Shown: piece by piece, positions 1-10,173 of the stretch
Layout of the letters: every line of letters starts with the position of its first letter
Position numbering within the stretch: the first letter of the stretch is position 1
Origin: Caenorhabditis remanei
Lineage: Eukaryota > Nematoda > Chromadorea > Rhabditida > Rhabditidae
Length of the DNA stretch: 64,000 nucleotides
Direction: 5' to 3'
Assembly: GCF_010183535.1 (NCBI RefSeq)
Contig: NC_071329.1
Location: forward strand, 8,246,001-8,310,000
Notes under the pieces: model-generated
What the model was told of the DNA's origin: nothing
Database searches by the model: none
What the model saw: the letters and a program-made list of their open reading frames with translations, nothing else
Translations under genes and position numbers: made by a program

Positions 1-489
1 AGAAAGAAAGACACCGCCCCCTTCAATGGCTTTGGCGATCGGACAGTCAGTCAGTCCATCGGCTAGTCACCCGATTTGGTTATCAGCAACAGTGGATTGT
101 CCTGTCCATTTCACGATCTAGTGTCCATTTTTATGACTCTCACTCTTAGCCACACTCTATCTACAATCAGAAAGTTATCACTTTGTAATCACAATCCGAC
201 AGGGAAACTGTTAGACAGTTTTAGTTCCTTGTGGATAATCTTTCGACCACTTTCGTTTTATGATGGATTGATTTTCTGAATCATAAACCGAGATGACATT
301 CAGTATTTTTTAACACGAACCTATTAATCTTCAATTGCGATAAAAACCAGTTTTTTGGTCTTATCTCATCTTGCCCTGGCGATGACCGGGTGACGTTCTA
401 TGTTCTTAAACACTCACTTCACACCTACTTTCCTTCTTTTTTTCAGTCTACGTTTTTCTCAATTAAATTGAATTTTTCTTTCAGGAGCC
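1..489 (+). promoter_or_regulatory. 5' region of nep-1
   Basis: No coding exon is supported here. The stretch is AT-rich with pyrimidine-rich runs and ends in a TTTCTTTCAG acceptor at about 475-484, five bases before the nep-1 start codon. That layout fits a trans-splice (SL) acceptor, or the end of a 5' UTR intron. The short open frames in this stretch have no recognisable protein content. Confidence 0.5.
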
Positions 490-2888
490 ATGACGACTCC
501 ATACGGCCCTCGAGTCGTCGTTCTAATCGCCTTACTTTGCCTTGTTCTGGGTGGTACCGTATGCGCGTTACCAAGAGTTCCATTTGTCAACGATGACATC
601 AATAAGACGGCAACAGCAGAGAAGACAGAAGAAAACACTGTGATAGCTGAAGAGAAGAAAACATACACAATTGGCGATTCCGAGGGTTATCTAGAAGCTT
701 CACGTTTACTGCAGAAAAGTATCAATTTGACACTCGATCCATGTGAAGACTTCTTTGAGTATGCTTGTCGTTCGTGGGTAGATACTCACCCAATACCTGA
801 TGATCTCACTTCCTACTCGCAATTCACTGCAACTAGAGAAAAAGTGTTGGCAGAGATGCGAAAGCTGTATGAAGACAACTCAAGTATCCCAACATCAAAG
901 TCGATTGCTCTTATCAAACAGATCTATCACACTTGTATGGACACAGAAAAACACAATGCTGTTGGAGCTCGTGACTTACTCGAAAAAATCAAAACATTCG
1001 GATACTGGCCAATGGTACACAACGAAAAATGGCGTGAGAGTTCGTTCGATTTGACAAAACTTCTCTCAAACACTATCCAGTCTCGTGATGTGTCTGTCTT
1101 CTTCGATTATGGACCAGCCGAGGATTCTCGAAATGTTTCTCGTCGTCTTTTGAGTTTCGATCAAGGAAGTCTTGGATTAGGATATTCTACTCGTGATTAT
1201 TATTTGGATGAGAAAAAGTACGAAAAACAGATGAAGGCATATCGTAAGTATACTATCGGGAAGGTTCGTTACTATACCGAAGATGCTGGAATGACGGTCA
1301 ATGAGACAAAAATCGAATCTGATGTTGACGAGATTATTGCCTTCGAAAAAAAATGGGCACAAATTTTGGTCGCTGAGGAGAACCGTCGTAACTACACTAA
1401 GCTTTACAATGTCAGACATTTTGATGATCTCAAGGAGTACATGCCAATCGTAAGCTATTCTAGTGCGTACTCGATTATATTTTTTAATTTGTTGCTTTCA
1501 GATTGACTGGAAAAAGCTAACTCTCTCTACGACTCCATTCCTCGTTCACTCGTACTTGAAAACCAATCCAACAATCATCATCTCAGATGTTGAATATCTT
1601 GAAAAGATGAACACACTCCTTCAAAATACCGATCCACGTATAGTTACCAACTACGTTCTTCTCCGTTGGGCTGGATCGTGGAGTCAGGAAATTGGAAAGA
1701 AGTACGAAGACTTGCAACAAGAATTTGCTTTCCAAATGTACGGACGTAAACAAAGACAACCACGCTGGAAGGATTGTGTGAGCAGTGCTGGTGGAAAACT
1801 CAGCTATGCTTCAGGTTTGTGTGAAACTTTTAAACATTTTATAATCTCTATTTCTCAGGTTCTATGTATGTTCGCAAATACTTCGATTCCAAAGCCAAAA
1901 GTACTACTCTCGATATGATCTCTGATCTTCAAGAAGCCTTCCGTAACATGATGCACGCAAATGATTGGATGGACGCTGAAACAAAAAAATTCGCATTGGA
2001 AAAAGCAGAACAGATGTTAAAGCAAATTGGATATCCAGATTTCATTCTCAACGACGAGAAACTTGATGATTGGTACAAAGGGCTCGACGGATCACCAGAA
2101 GATACTTTCAGTCAACTTGTTGAGAAGAGCATTCAATGGCGTAACAACTTCTACTATCGTCGTCTTTTGGAGCCTGTCAACAGACACGAATTCATCTCAA
2201 GTGCCGCTGTTGTAAACGCGTTCTATTCTCCAACCAGAAATGCAATTGCATTCCCAGCTGGAATTCTTCAACAGCCATTCTTCGACGCTGGTTTCCCGAA
2301 AGCCTTGAATTATGGAGGAATAGGAGCCGTCATTGGGCACGAGATCACTCACGGATTCGACGATACCGGACGTCAATTTGACAACTTTGGAAATCTTCGA
2401 GACTGGTGGGATAACACTACGTCTGCCAAATTCACAGAACGTGCTCAATGCATAATTGATCAATATGCGGATGTCAAACTTCGTGGAACAGACCTTCGTA
2501 TCAATGGAAAACTGACACAAGGAGAGAATATCGCTGATAACGGAGGAATCAAACAAGCATTCAAAGCCTACAAATCCTTCCTCGAGAAGCATGGAGGACA
2601 AGAGCCACGTCTTCCACAGTTCGAATCTTTATCCAATGAGCAACTTTTCTTCGTTGGATATGCCCAAGTTTGGTGTGGAGCTAAAACTTTAGAAACGAAA
2701 ACGTTATTGCTGCTTACGGATCCTCATTCCCCAGAAACTGCCAGGTAAGAGTTTTTTTGAAAGTATTTATTTCATTTTGAATTTTCAGAGTCAACACGGT
2801 ACTTTCAAACCAGCCAGAATTCGCCGAAGCCTTCAAATGTCCAGCCGGCTCACCAATGAATCCCACAAAACGATGTGTTGTGTGGTAA
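490..2888 (+). CDS. nep-1: Neprilysin-family M13 zinc metallopeptidase
   Basis: Exons 490-1449, 1502-1814, 1859-2744 and 2789-2888 give 752 aa, normal for M13 peptidases. Seen: an N-terminal hydrophobic stretch (about residues 9-26) that could be a signal peptide or a type II membrane anchor; the zinc motif HEITH at about residues 585-589; the third ligand in GENIAD at about residue 647; and the conserved C-terminal tail ending CVVW, which closes the M13 fold. Family knowledge: neprilysins are ectoenzymes that cleave small extracellular peptides, including neuropeptides. The symbol rests on synteny, since in C. elegans nep-1 (ZK20.6) sits beside rpn-12 (ZK20.5) and rad-23 (ZK20.3), as here. 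All catalytic residues are present and no damage is visible. A polyadenylation-like AATAAA lies at about 3098. The paralogue choice is inferred; the family is certain. Confidence 0.93.
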
Positions 2889-3175
2889 TCGAAACAATAC
2901 GGGAAAGACGTCAACAGAGTTGACATGCTTTATCTCATTCTCAGAATCTACTAATTTTAATTTGTCTTTTTAGCTGTATATATTGTTACAAACAATAGCC
3001 AAACGACTTCACTGTATTTCTCTTTATGTATTTCCACTCGAATTTTCGGTATATCATATTGATAGATGTTCTTGTTCATTCCAGAAATCTTCCGGCAAAT
3101 AAACCATGGTTTTTATGTCTCTGTGAGAAAGTCTAGCAGAAAGAGAAACAAAAGCAGTACATTGAAAAACACTAA

Positions 3176-4190
3176 CAAGGGAACCTTTTTCATACACCGG
3201 TTGGGAATTTGATGAAACTTGGCACACATATGCTTTCGAATGTGCTCAATTGAATGGCGTTGTCAGAATTTGCAGAGTTATGCTCATTGGCAAGAAATCT
3301 CGATCTGAAAATTCTGGAAATCCTAGCCTCATTTTGTCCACGCGGCATCGCCCTCTTGACTCTCCTTCTCTCAATACAAAAAGCATCGAGAATGGCGCAG
3401 TGGTAGTGAGGGGGTGTGGTGTTGGGAAGGTGGTGGGTACGGTTCCTCTCCCCGAAATACTTTTTTTACATTTTTGAATTTCAATTTTAAAGAGTTTCTG
3501 ATTGGCTCAAAGATCTTTTTTTGGATTTTGAATCATCGAAAATTGATGATTGTGTGTTCAGGAAGCAGTTATGACAAAAAACGAAAACTTTTTTTTTTGA
3601 GAATATTTCCGCTTTCCGACCATCAAGAGGTGGACGAAGTAAATTTTTTTTCAAAAAAAAAACAATTATTTCTCATGTGATTTGTTCATATGAAGTAATT
3701 TCAAAACTTTTATTTCAAAATATTTTCTTTCACTTCGTCCACCTCTTGATGATTGGAAAGCGAAAAATTCTCGAAAAAAAGTTTTCGTTTTTCGTCATGA
3801 ATGCTTCCTAAACTCACAGTCATCAATTTTCAATGATTCAAAATCCAAAAAATCTTTGAGCCAATCAGAAACTCTTTAAAATTGAAATTCAAAAATGTAA
3901 AAAAAGTATTTCGGGGAGAGGAACCGTACCCACCACCTTCCCAACACCACACCCCCTCACTACCACTGCGCCATTCTCGATGCTTTTTGTATTGAGAGAA
4001 GGAGAGTCAAGAGGGCGATGCCGCGTGGTCAAATTGAGGCTTGGATTTCCAGAATTTTCAGATCGAGATTTCTAGCCAATGAGAAGAACTCTGCAAATTC
4101 TGACAACGCCATTCAATTGAGCACATTCGAAAGCATATGTGTGCCAAGTTTCATCAAATTCCCAACCGGTGTATGAAAAAGGTTCCCTTG
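3176..4190. mobile_element. 1.0 kb fold-back (palindromic) MITE-like element
   Basis: Two long inverted arms, about 3176-3645 and 3727-4190, read as near-identical reverse complements around an AT-rich centre of roughly 80 bp. The termini are CAAGGGAACC and GGTTCCCTTG. The trinucleotide TAA occurs directly outside both ends (3173-3175 and 4191-4193), which looks like a target-site duplication. A 3-bp TAA/TTA duplication is typical of PIF/Harbinger-derived elements, so this may be a non-autonomous member; that assignment is inferred. No transposase frame is present. It sits between the convergent 3' ends of nep-1 and rpn-12. Confidence 0.85.
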
Positions 4191-4348
4191 TAACAGCCTT
4201 GTAAGACAGCGTATTCGGGTACATTGTCAGATGATTTTCCCAAGCTGGAATTAGAATCATTCATTTTTAGAAACGATCCATGAAAAGGAAATAAATTAAA
4301 AGGATCAGTTTACACACACACAATTGTTGAGTTCATGAAAGACACCGG

Positions 4349-5276
4349 TTAGACAATTTGTTCGAGTTGTTTCGCGTAAAAGATTGTTTGAGTGGCAATT
4401 CGCACAGTGTCAAGGTTCACCGGCTTTTCCTGAGCAACTTCGACTTCGAAAACGAAACGCTCTCCATCCAAATGCCATTTTCTCTGTAATTTAAATCAGT
4501 TTCTGCTGATAATCAGGCGGATGTAAACCTCTTCTGCGTATTGGAGCATTTGTTGGTCGTTATCGAAAAGAAGCATGACTGTAGCATCTTTAGCGGTTAA
4601 AACTTTAAACGACTTCTCGATTGATGAAGCAATCTCACGACGAATGGTGTCGAGCATGATGTGGATGAAGACAGAGTAGAATGGGCTCGGGATGTTTTTC
4701 TCAGTCAGAACAACTTTATTGTATGCACCTTCCATCAAACTTTGCTCGATGCGAACTGGTGTCGTAATGTAGGCGTTGGAAGTCTGTTCCTTTTGAGGAA
4801 CTTGCTCAAGCACCATGTGGAAATCGGAAAGTCGGTTGCTAGCAAGCAAGAACATTAGGTGAAGACCAGTCATGAGGTGTTTATTTTCGGAATTTTCAGG
4901 AACCATCGTATAGTAAGTGTGGGCCTGAAAAAGGAATTCAGATTGCAAGTTAAAGGAAATAAACAAACCTGGTTGATATAGTCGTCGAAGGTGTCGAAAT
5001 CATGCTTGAGGATTGCCAAGAGCACTGAAATTTCGTACAGATCCCTGAAACCTAGTCTTGTTCATGAAAAAAATAGTTTTTACTTACTTAGATGCCAAAG
5101 CCGATTGTTGTTCATTAAAATCATTACATCCATTAAGAGCAGTCTATAAAATAATGATATTTAGCTTAAATATTATAATCACAAACCGTCAAATCGTTGA
5201 GAGCTTTCTCAACTGCGACCAAGTCTTTTGGCTCTTTAGCCCAGAGAGCCAGAAGATTTTTGTGAGCAACAGACAT
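4349..5276 (-). CDS. rpn-12: 26S proteasome non-ATPase regulatory subunit RPN12 (PSMD8)
   Basis: Minus-strand exons 5276-5187, 5143-5088, 5044-4969, 4924-4529 and 4483-4349 join in phase to 250 aa, close to the usual RPN12 length. The helical-repeat and PCI-type domain is recognisable from the run around SKDLYEISVLLAILKHDF and the central segment HTYYTMVPENSENKHLMTG. The C terminus ends in a basic-acidic mix finishing EQIV. RPN12 is a lid subunit of the 19S regulatory particle, needed for the last step of lid assembly and for stable joining of lid and base. The gene is divergent from rad-23, whose product delivers ubiquitylated substrates to the same particle; their start codons are 472 bp apart. 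Neighbours and sequence agree with C. elegans ZK20.5. Confidence 0.95.
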
Positions 5277-5748
5277 ATTCTGAAAAAATTGTTAAATAAA
5301 ACAAGAAAACCCTATTATCACGAAATACGGATTGATTTGATTAAAATTTTTAAAATAACGAAAATAAAATAGTGCCCGTAAATCGACATAATGACAATTC
5401 TTGCAGGTCTCACCACGAACCGCGTTCAAATCATGTGCGCCTTTAAACGCAGGGGCAGCAAGCCATTGAAATCGACTCATTTTCGCGCACATATTCAGTT
5501 TTTTTTTTGTTTTCTTCAATGGTTTTTAATACCCTTTCACGACGAGAATGACATTTTCGATTATTATGTTGTGTTTCTTCATCAGTCTTTTGCTTTTACT
5601 TGAAATTCCAAATTACTTTTCAATTACTCGAATAACTTTTCAATCTTCCATCTGAATTAACTGATTTTTTAACGATTCATACCACTTTTATTTGGGTTTA
5701 CACTCATTTTCTAAGTCCAGATAAAACTTAAACGACGAAATTTCAGAA
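5277..5748. promoter_or_regulatory. Shared head-to-head promoter of rpn-12 and rad-23 with SKN-1-type sites
   Basis: The 472 bp between the two divergent start codons contain two exact matches to the SKN-1 consensus WWTRTCAT, both on the minus strand: ATTGTCAT at 5391-5398 and AATGTCAT at 5548-5555. A TTTCAG acceptor ends two bases before the rad-23 ATG. SKN-1A/Nrf1 control of proteasome genes is established in C. elegans; its action at these sites is inferred. Confidence 0.5.
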
Positions 5749-6856
5749 ATGCCGTTGTCCGTCGCTTTCAGGACTTTGACTCAACTCAATTTTCACCTCG
5801 AACTGAACGAAGAGCAGACAGTGAGTTATTTAAATTTCTTCAAAAATCTAGTGTATTTGATTCAGATTGCCGAGGTAAAAGCATTGGTTGCATCGGAACG
5901 AGGAGACGATTATGCCCCAGAGTTGCAAAAGCTAATTTATAATGGAAAGGTTTACTAGGCGTCAATCAATGAAAACTTTCCATTTCTTTCTTGCAGATTC
6001 TGGATGATGCGACTAAAGTAGGAGAGGTCGGATTCGACTCGTCGAAATTTGTTGTTGTGATGCTCGCTAAGAAGAAAGTTACAGCAGCTGAACCAGCTTC
6101 AACAGCGACATCATCTGCACCAGTCGTTCAGGAAAACGCTCCATCCACGCCTGCAGCTCCGGCTTCGATCGCTGATCCGGTTCCAGCTGCTCCAGCAGCA
6201 GCCGAACAACTCACCTCACAGCAAGAAGATACCGTCTCAGCTATCACAGGAATGGGATACGATCGAGAGCAAACTATTGCTGCGCTCCGTGCTGCTTTTT
6301 GGAATGCTGATCGCGCAGTTGAGTTTCTGCTCACTGGTATCCCAGAGGATGTCGTTGATCAGGAACCTTTATTGGCAGACGCTCCAGCTGTGGAAAATGA
6401 GGAGGATGCCAATGACGATTTGAACATGCTAGCTAATATGCCACAACTCGGTGAAATTAGAAACATGATTCAGCAGAATCCGGAGATGCTTGCTGCTGTT
6501 CTCCAGCAATTGGCCGCTGTTAACCCAAGACTTGTGCAAACAATTCAAAACAACCAACAAGCATTCATGGATATTTTGAACGGATCAGCCCCACCTGCCG
6601 GAGGGGTTGAAGAAGGAAACGCTCAAGCCAGACAGCCACGCCGTCATGTGATCCATCTCAGCCCTGAGGAAGCGGAAGCGATTGCTAGAATCAAGTCCAT
6701 AGTTTCGAACGCCCCAGAGGCTCTTGTTGTCGAGGCATACTTTGCATGTGACAAAAACGAAGAAGCTGCGATCAATTTCATCTTCAGCTCTCTCGTAAGT
6801 TATAATTTCAAATGTGAAGGAAATACAGTTTATTATATTTTTAGGATGAAGAATAG
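5749..6856 (+). CDS. rad-23: RAD23 ubiquitin-receptor protein (UBL-UBA-XPCB-UBA)
   Basis: Exons 5749-5820, 5866-5949, 5997-6794 and a 12-nt last exon 6845-6856 give 321 aa. Order of domains: ubiquitin-like domain (about 1-77); Ala/Pro/Thr-rich linker; UBA1 (about 126-168, with GMGYDREQ); XPC-binding domain (about 199-246, with QLGEIRNMIQQNPEML); and UBA2 (about 270-318, with EAYFACDKNEEAA). RAD23 shuttles polyubiquitylated proteins to the proteasome through its UBL, and stabilises XPC in nucleotide excision repair. UBA2 is slightly unusual: the common Gly-Phe loop is replaced by a SNAPEAL-type segment. The last exon encodes only DEE before the stop. The ATG lies two bases after a TTTCAG acceptor, which supports the start. 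Corresponds to C. elegans ZK20.3. Confidence 0.95.
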
Positions 6857-7296
6857 ATTATGAACATCTCTCCCGGTTGCGAAACACCTCCATCAAATCT
6901 GACCACATATAATTTATTCGTATTCTCCTTTTCCACCTAACACTTGTTCCCCTTTCTCCAGAATTCAAGAAGTCTAATGATCGCCTTGTCAATTGCCCAT
7001 TTGTCTATATATTTAAAGAGAATAACCCATTCAGTTACTCATACTGTTTGTCACTCGCTACTGGTAGGGCTTTTGTGTAAATTCGGATGGCAATCTATTT
7101 TATGCTGTTCGTCGAGTTTCTTGTCACGATTAGCGAGTTCTTTTGACATTATTTTTATTGTATTCGTCTTGAGTCCCGCAATTATCAAATGAAAGTCAAT
7201 GATTAAACTAAAGTGTAATTTATTTACAGTGATTTCGTGTTTCGATACTGCTATTCCTACAAAAAACGTGGCCCTATTATATATTTTTTTCAACAG
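6857..7296 (+). other. Intergenic: rad-23 3' UTR and possible operon spacer
   Basis: 440 bp between two genes on the same strand, with no coding potential. It ends in a pyrimidine-rich TTTTTTTCAACAG acceptor that abuts the next ATG directly. The spacing is at the long end for a Caenorhabditis operon, so SL2 trans-splicing is possible but unproven. Confidence 0.4.
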
Positions 7297-8322
7297 ATGT
7301 CGGGTAAAATAAGCGAAGAGGCTATGCAAGAGCAGGCGGAAAGGGCCGAATATGTCAAAAATATTGGAATCGAATACAGATTCGGATGTTACGAAGTAAG
7401 AATAAATCGAAAAATGTCAATTCTAACATGATTTATCAGGAAAAACGACCAGAATCGTGTCAACTACTTGGAGAGTATATGGAAGCTCTTCAACAAAACT
7501 TTTCTTCCGCTCTCGCAATTTTCAAAAAAAACTGTGACGAGCACAGCTATCCAAAGTCATGTTTTAAGTATGGAATGTATATGTTGGCTGGAAAAGCTGG
7601 AGACGATTCCAATCTAACAAAAATGGTCCGTCCAATGAAGATTGCTTGTGATGCAAACATTCCACAAGGTTGTCGATATCTGTCACTTGTTCATTGGAAT
7701 GGTGAAAAAGATCGAAAAGCGGATTCTGAAAAAGCTGAAAGATACATGAGAAGAGCGTGTGAACTAGAAGATGGAGAAGCATGTTGGCTGCTGAGTACTT
7801 GGTATATGGGAAACAAAGAAAAGTTCAAGACAACAGCGTCCGGAGAAGCAAAGGTATGTCGAATCCTACTGCCTGTTTCAAAATATTTCAAACATCCCTT
7901 CTGTCCATTTTTACTAGTTCCCATGTATTAATTTACTATTTTTTTCCTCGTGACTCGTCTTATTGCATATTATCCTTTTAAAAAATGTGAGGAATGCTGA
8001 AAACAAAAAGGTATTATAATCCTTTACGATAAAACAAATGACGTTTCAAGTTGTGTATTTCGTAATCAATGATGAGAGTTTTCAGGAGCTCGACAGATCA
8101 GAACTTGGACAGTTGTCACGAGATATGGAAAAGAGTCTTCAGTTTGCAATTCGAGCGTGTGACCTAGATATCCCGCAAAGTTGTGCAAACGTCTCTAGGA
8201 TGTTCAAATTAGGAGATGGAGTACCGAAAAACTTAGACCAAGCGAAGAAGTACGCGGACAGAGCGAAAGAAATTATGGATACAATGCGGTCAAATGACAC
8301 GAATGCTGGATTTACCGGATAG
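7297..8322 (+). CDS. COA7-like Sel1-repeat protein (cytochrome c oxidase assembly)
   Basis: Exons 7297-7395, 7440-7853 and 8086-8322 give 249 aa, close to human COA7 (231 aa). Features seen: an N-terminal segment matching the COA7 start (CYEEKRPESC, with paired cysteines); then Sel1-type repeats carrying regularly spaced Cys pairs such as CKFGMYML-like, [18 protein letters not shown] and CDLDIPQSC. The C-terminal part [11 protein letters not shown] aligns with the human ANASRMYKLGDGV. COA7 is a disulphide-rich protein of the mitochondrial intermembrane space that supports complex IV assembly and binds haem. The cysteines here imply import by the MIA40 pathway, which is inference. A 232-nt intron precedes the last exon. 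The start codon follows an AG acceptor directly. Family call is strong; I do not know the nematode symbol. Confidence 0.85.
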
Positions 8323-8540
8323 TTAATTGGTTTATTGCTGTTTTTTCTAGTTCTTTTTTTTCAATTTTCAGCTGAGTTTAGATTTTTTATGTATTGTTGT
8401 TCAGTCATGAATTGTTTATTAAATTCAAGAAATTCAGAAGTTTACCAGTTTGCTTGGGATTTGAGTATCAAATTTGAATGAGATCACAATTAAGAGGTTT
8501 ACCAACAACTACAGATAAGGAGTTCGAAACGAGAAAATAT

Positions 8541-10115
8541 CTAGGCGAGCACCCGAAGTGGTGGTGAGAAGTGTGGATGGACAAGGAAGTTGAGAGATGA
8601 CGTGGAAAAGTTTGGACGAGCATGAAGACGATGCGTCCAGACCAGTGGGGATCTGAGATGAACTGGAAGACTTCCACGAATGTATGTGTTCAAGAGATTC
8701 TGAAAAAATGGGGAAATTAGAAGATGCCCTTGGATATGAATGTTTTACCTCTAAAAATCCCTTATGACCATCAATCCACGACTCCATAGTTGTCGCGAAC
8801 TTTTGGAAATTTCTGGAGCTCGACGTCTGGAGAATATTGATATCTTTGACACGGAACTTTGCACTCCATGAGACATCTCCATTTTCTGGTTGCTCCAAAA
8901 CGACGTCTTCCAAATTGAGATTGACTTCTGTTTGAATTCGGAATAGTTCTTGTCCACCGGTAGTTGTCAATGATGTGGAAAGGGGAAGTCGGAGAGAAAT
9001 GGAATCATCCGAGTGAATTCTGACAGATGGACGATCGAAGAACGATGAAACAATGTCTCCATCCTCGAAAAATTTGCATTCAGAAGCCTTGCAAGTCTTC
9101 AAAAGATCCTTAATCTCGGGCACATCATTCCAGATGAATCTAGTGTTTGCAGTAGAGTACAGTTTAGAAAGTTCAGCATTGATAACACTTTCAGACACAT
9201 CCACGTGGATTGCAGAATCATCTTCTGCTGTTGGATTCTGGAATTGAAGTTCCACGTTGATATGAGATGGATGTCCTCCTTGACTGATATCTGTTGCCTC
9301 TGCGAAGTGCATCAATTTGCTATTCATTTTGGCGAATAACGATGTGGCCTTCGTGCAAGAAGCCAATCGAAGTTGTTCCAACAGATCAAATCGAATCTTT
9401 TCAGATATTTGTTCTGGGAGAACTGGTCTCATTGTGATAATAGATTCATCAACTTCCAATGTACACAAATCAGAAGAGACAGCCTGAAAAAAAGTTTGTT
9501 GATGATCAGATAAAAGTCATACGAGTGAGTGAATGAGTGCACATTCTTCTGCAGATTATTTACCAAAAAGAAGGCGGATTATTTTCAGAAAAAAAGAAAG
9601 TAAAACTCACAAATTTCGTCAATGAGTTTCGTTGCACCGGAACAGATAAATGGAAATGTTCGAGATTCATTTCGAATTGTCCCTCTCGTTTCGTTTTGTA
9701 GACAGCCGAGTATTGTCCGAGAAGGCGGGCAGATCCACCGATTAATTTGAATGTCATTTGGGATGATGACGTGGATGTCTGAAATTATGTCATGTTGGAG
9801 GGAGTTGGGAGTTTCAGGAAACGGAAACCTAAACTATTTTATCAGAAAATAAAGGGTGTGTGAATAATGACTAACCTCATAAGTAAGCCTCGGCATTTTT
9901 AAATCAACGACTTGAAGGTGGTCAATTGTCACCTCAAGACCGAGATAGGTGGCTTGAAATGGTGGTGGTTTGAGATGAAGAACTGATTTGTGAAGAGCAG
10001 ACATTTCCTTTTTGAAGACGTGAGCAACTGCCTTCGGAGTCATCTTAACGACGACTTCCGCGGCAAGAGTCGTCGTCAGAAGAAACAGAATGAGCATGTG
10101 GAGAAGTGAGAACAT
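8541..10115 (-). CDS. Secreted BPI/LBP/PLTP-like lipid-binding protein
   Basis: Minus-strand exons 10115-9876, 9778-9611, 9483-8749 and 8699-8541, all phase 0, give 433 aa. Residues 1 to about 18 form a hydrophobic signal peptide (MFSLLHMLILFLLTTTLAA). The mature N terminus, starting around VVVKMTPKAV, and the C-terminal segment NLLNTYIRGSLP resemble the two-barrel BPI/LBP fold, and two Cys residues (around DLCTLE and the CKASEC pair) could form the conserved disulphide. Such proteins bind phospholipid or lipopolysaccharide in body fluids; the ligand here is unknown. Length is typical of the family. Other open frames overlap the last exon, but only this one keeps phase from exon 3. The ATG is preceded by a TTTCAG acceptor at about 10168. 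A second in-frame Met at 10097 could also start. Family assignment is moderate, since it rests on weak similarity judged by eye. Confidence 0.65.
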
Positions 10116-10173
10116 AAGCAATGATAGCTCGTCAGTTTGGGTGGGAAAGAGAGAATGAGAGATGAAGCTGAAA

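Noticed and set aside
7861..8085. Open reading through the last intron of the COA7-like gene
   Set aside because: Stops soon after and loses the Sel1 repeat; the spliced form restores CDLDIPQSC in phase.
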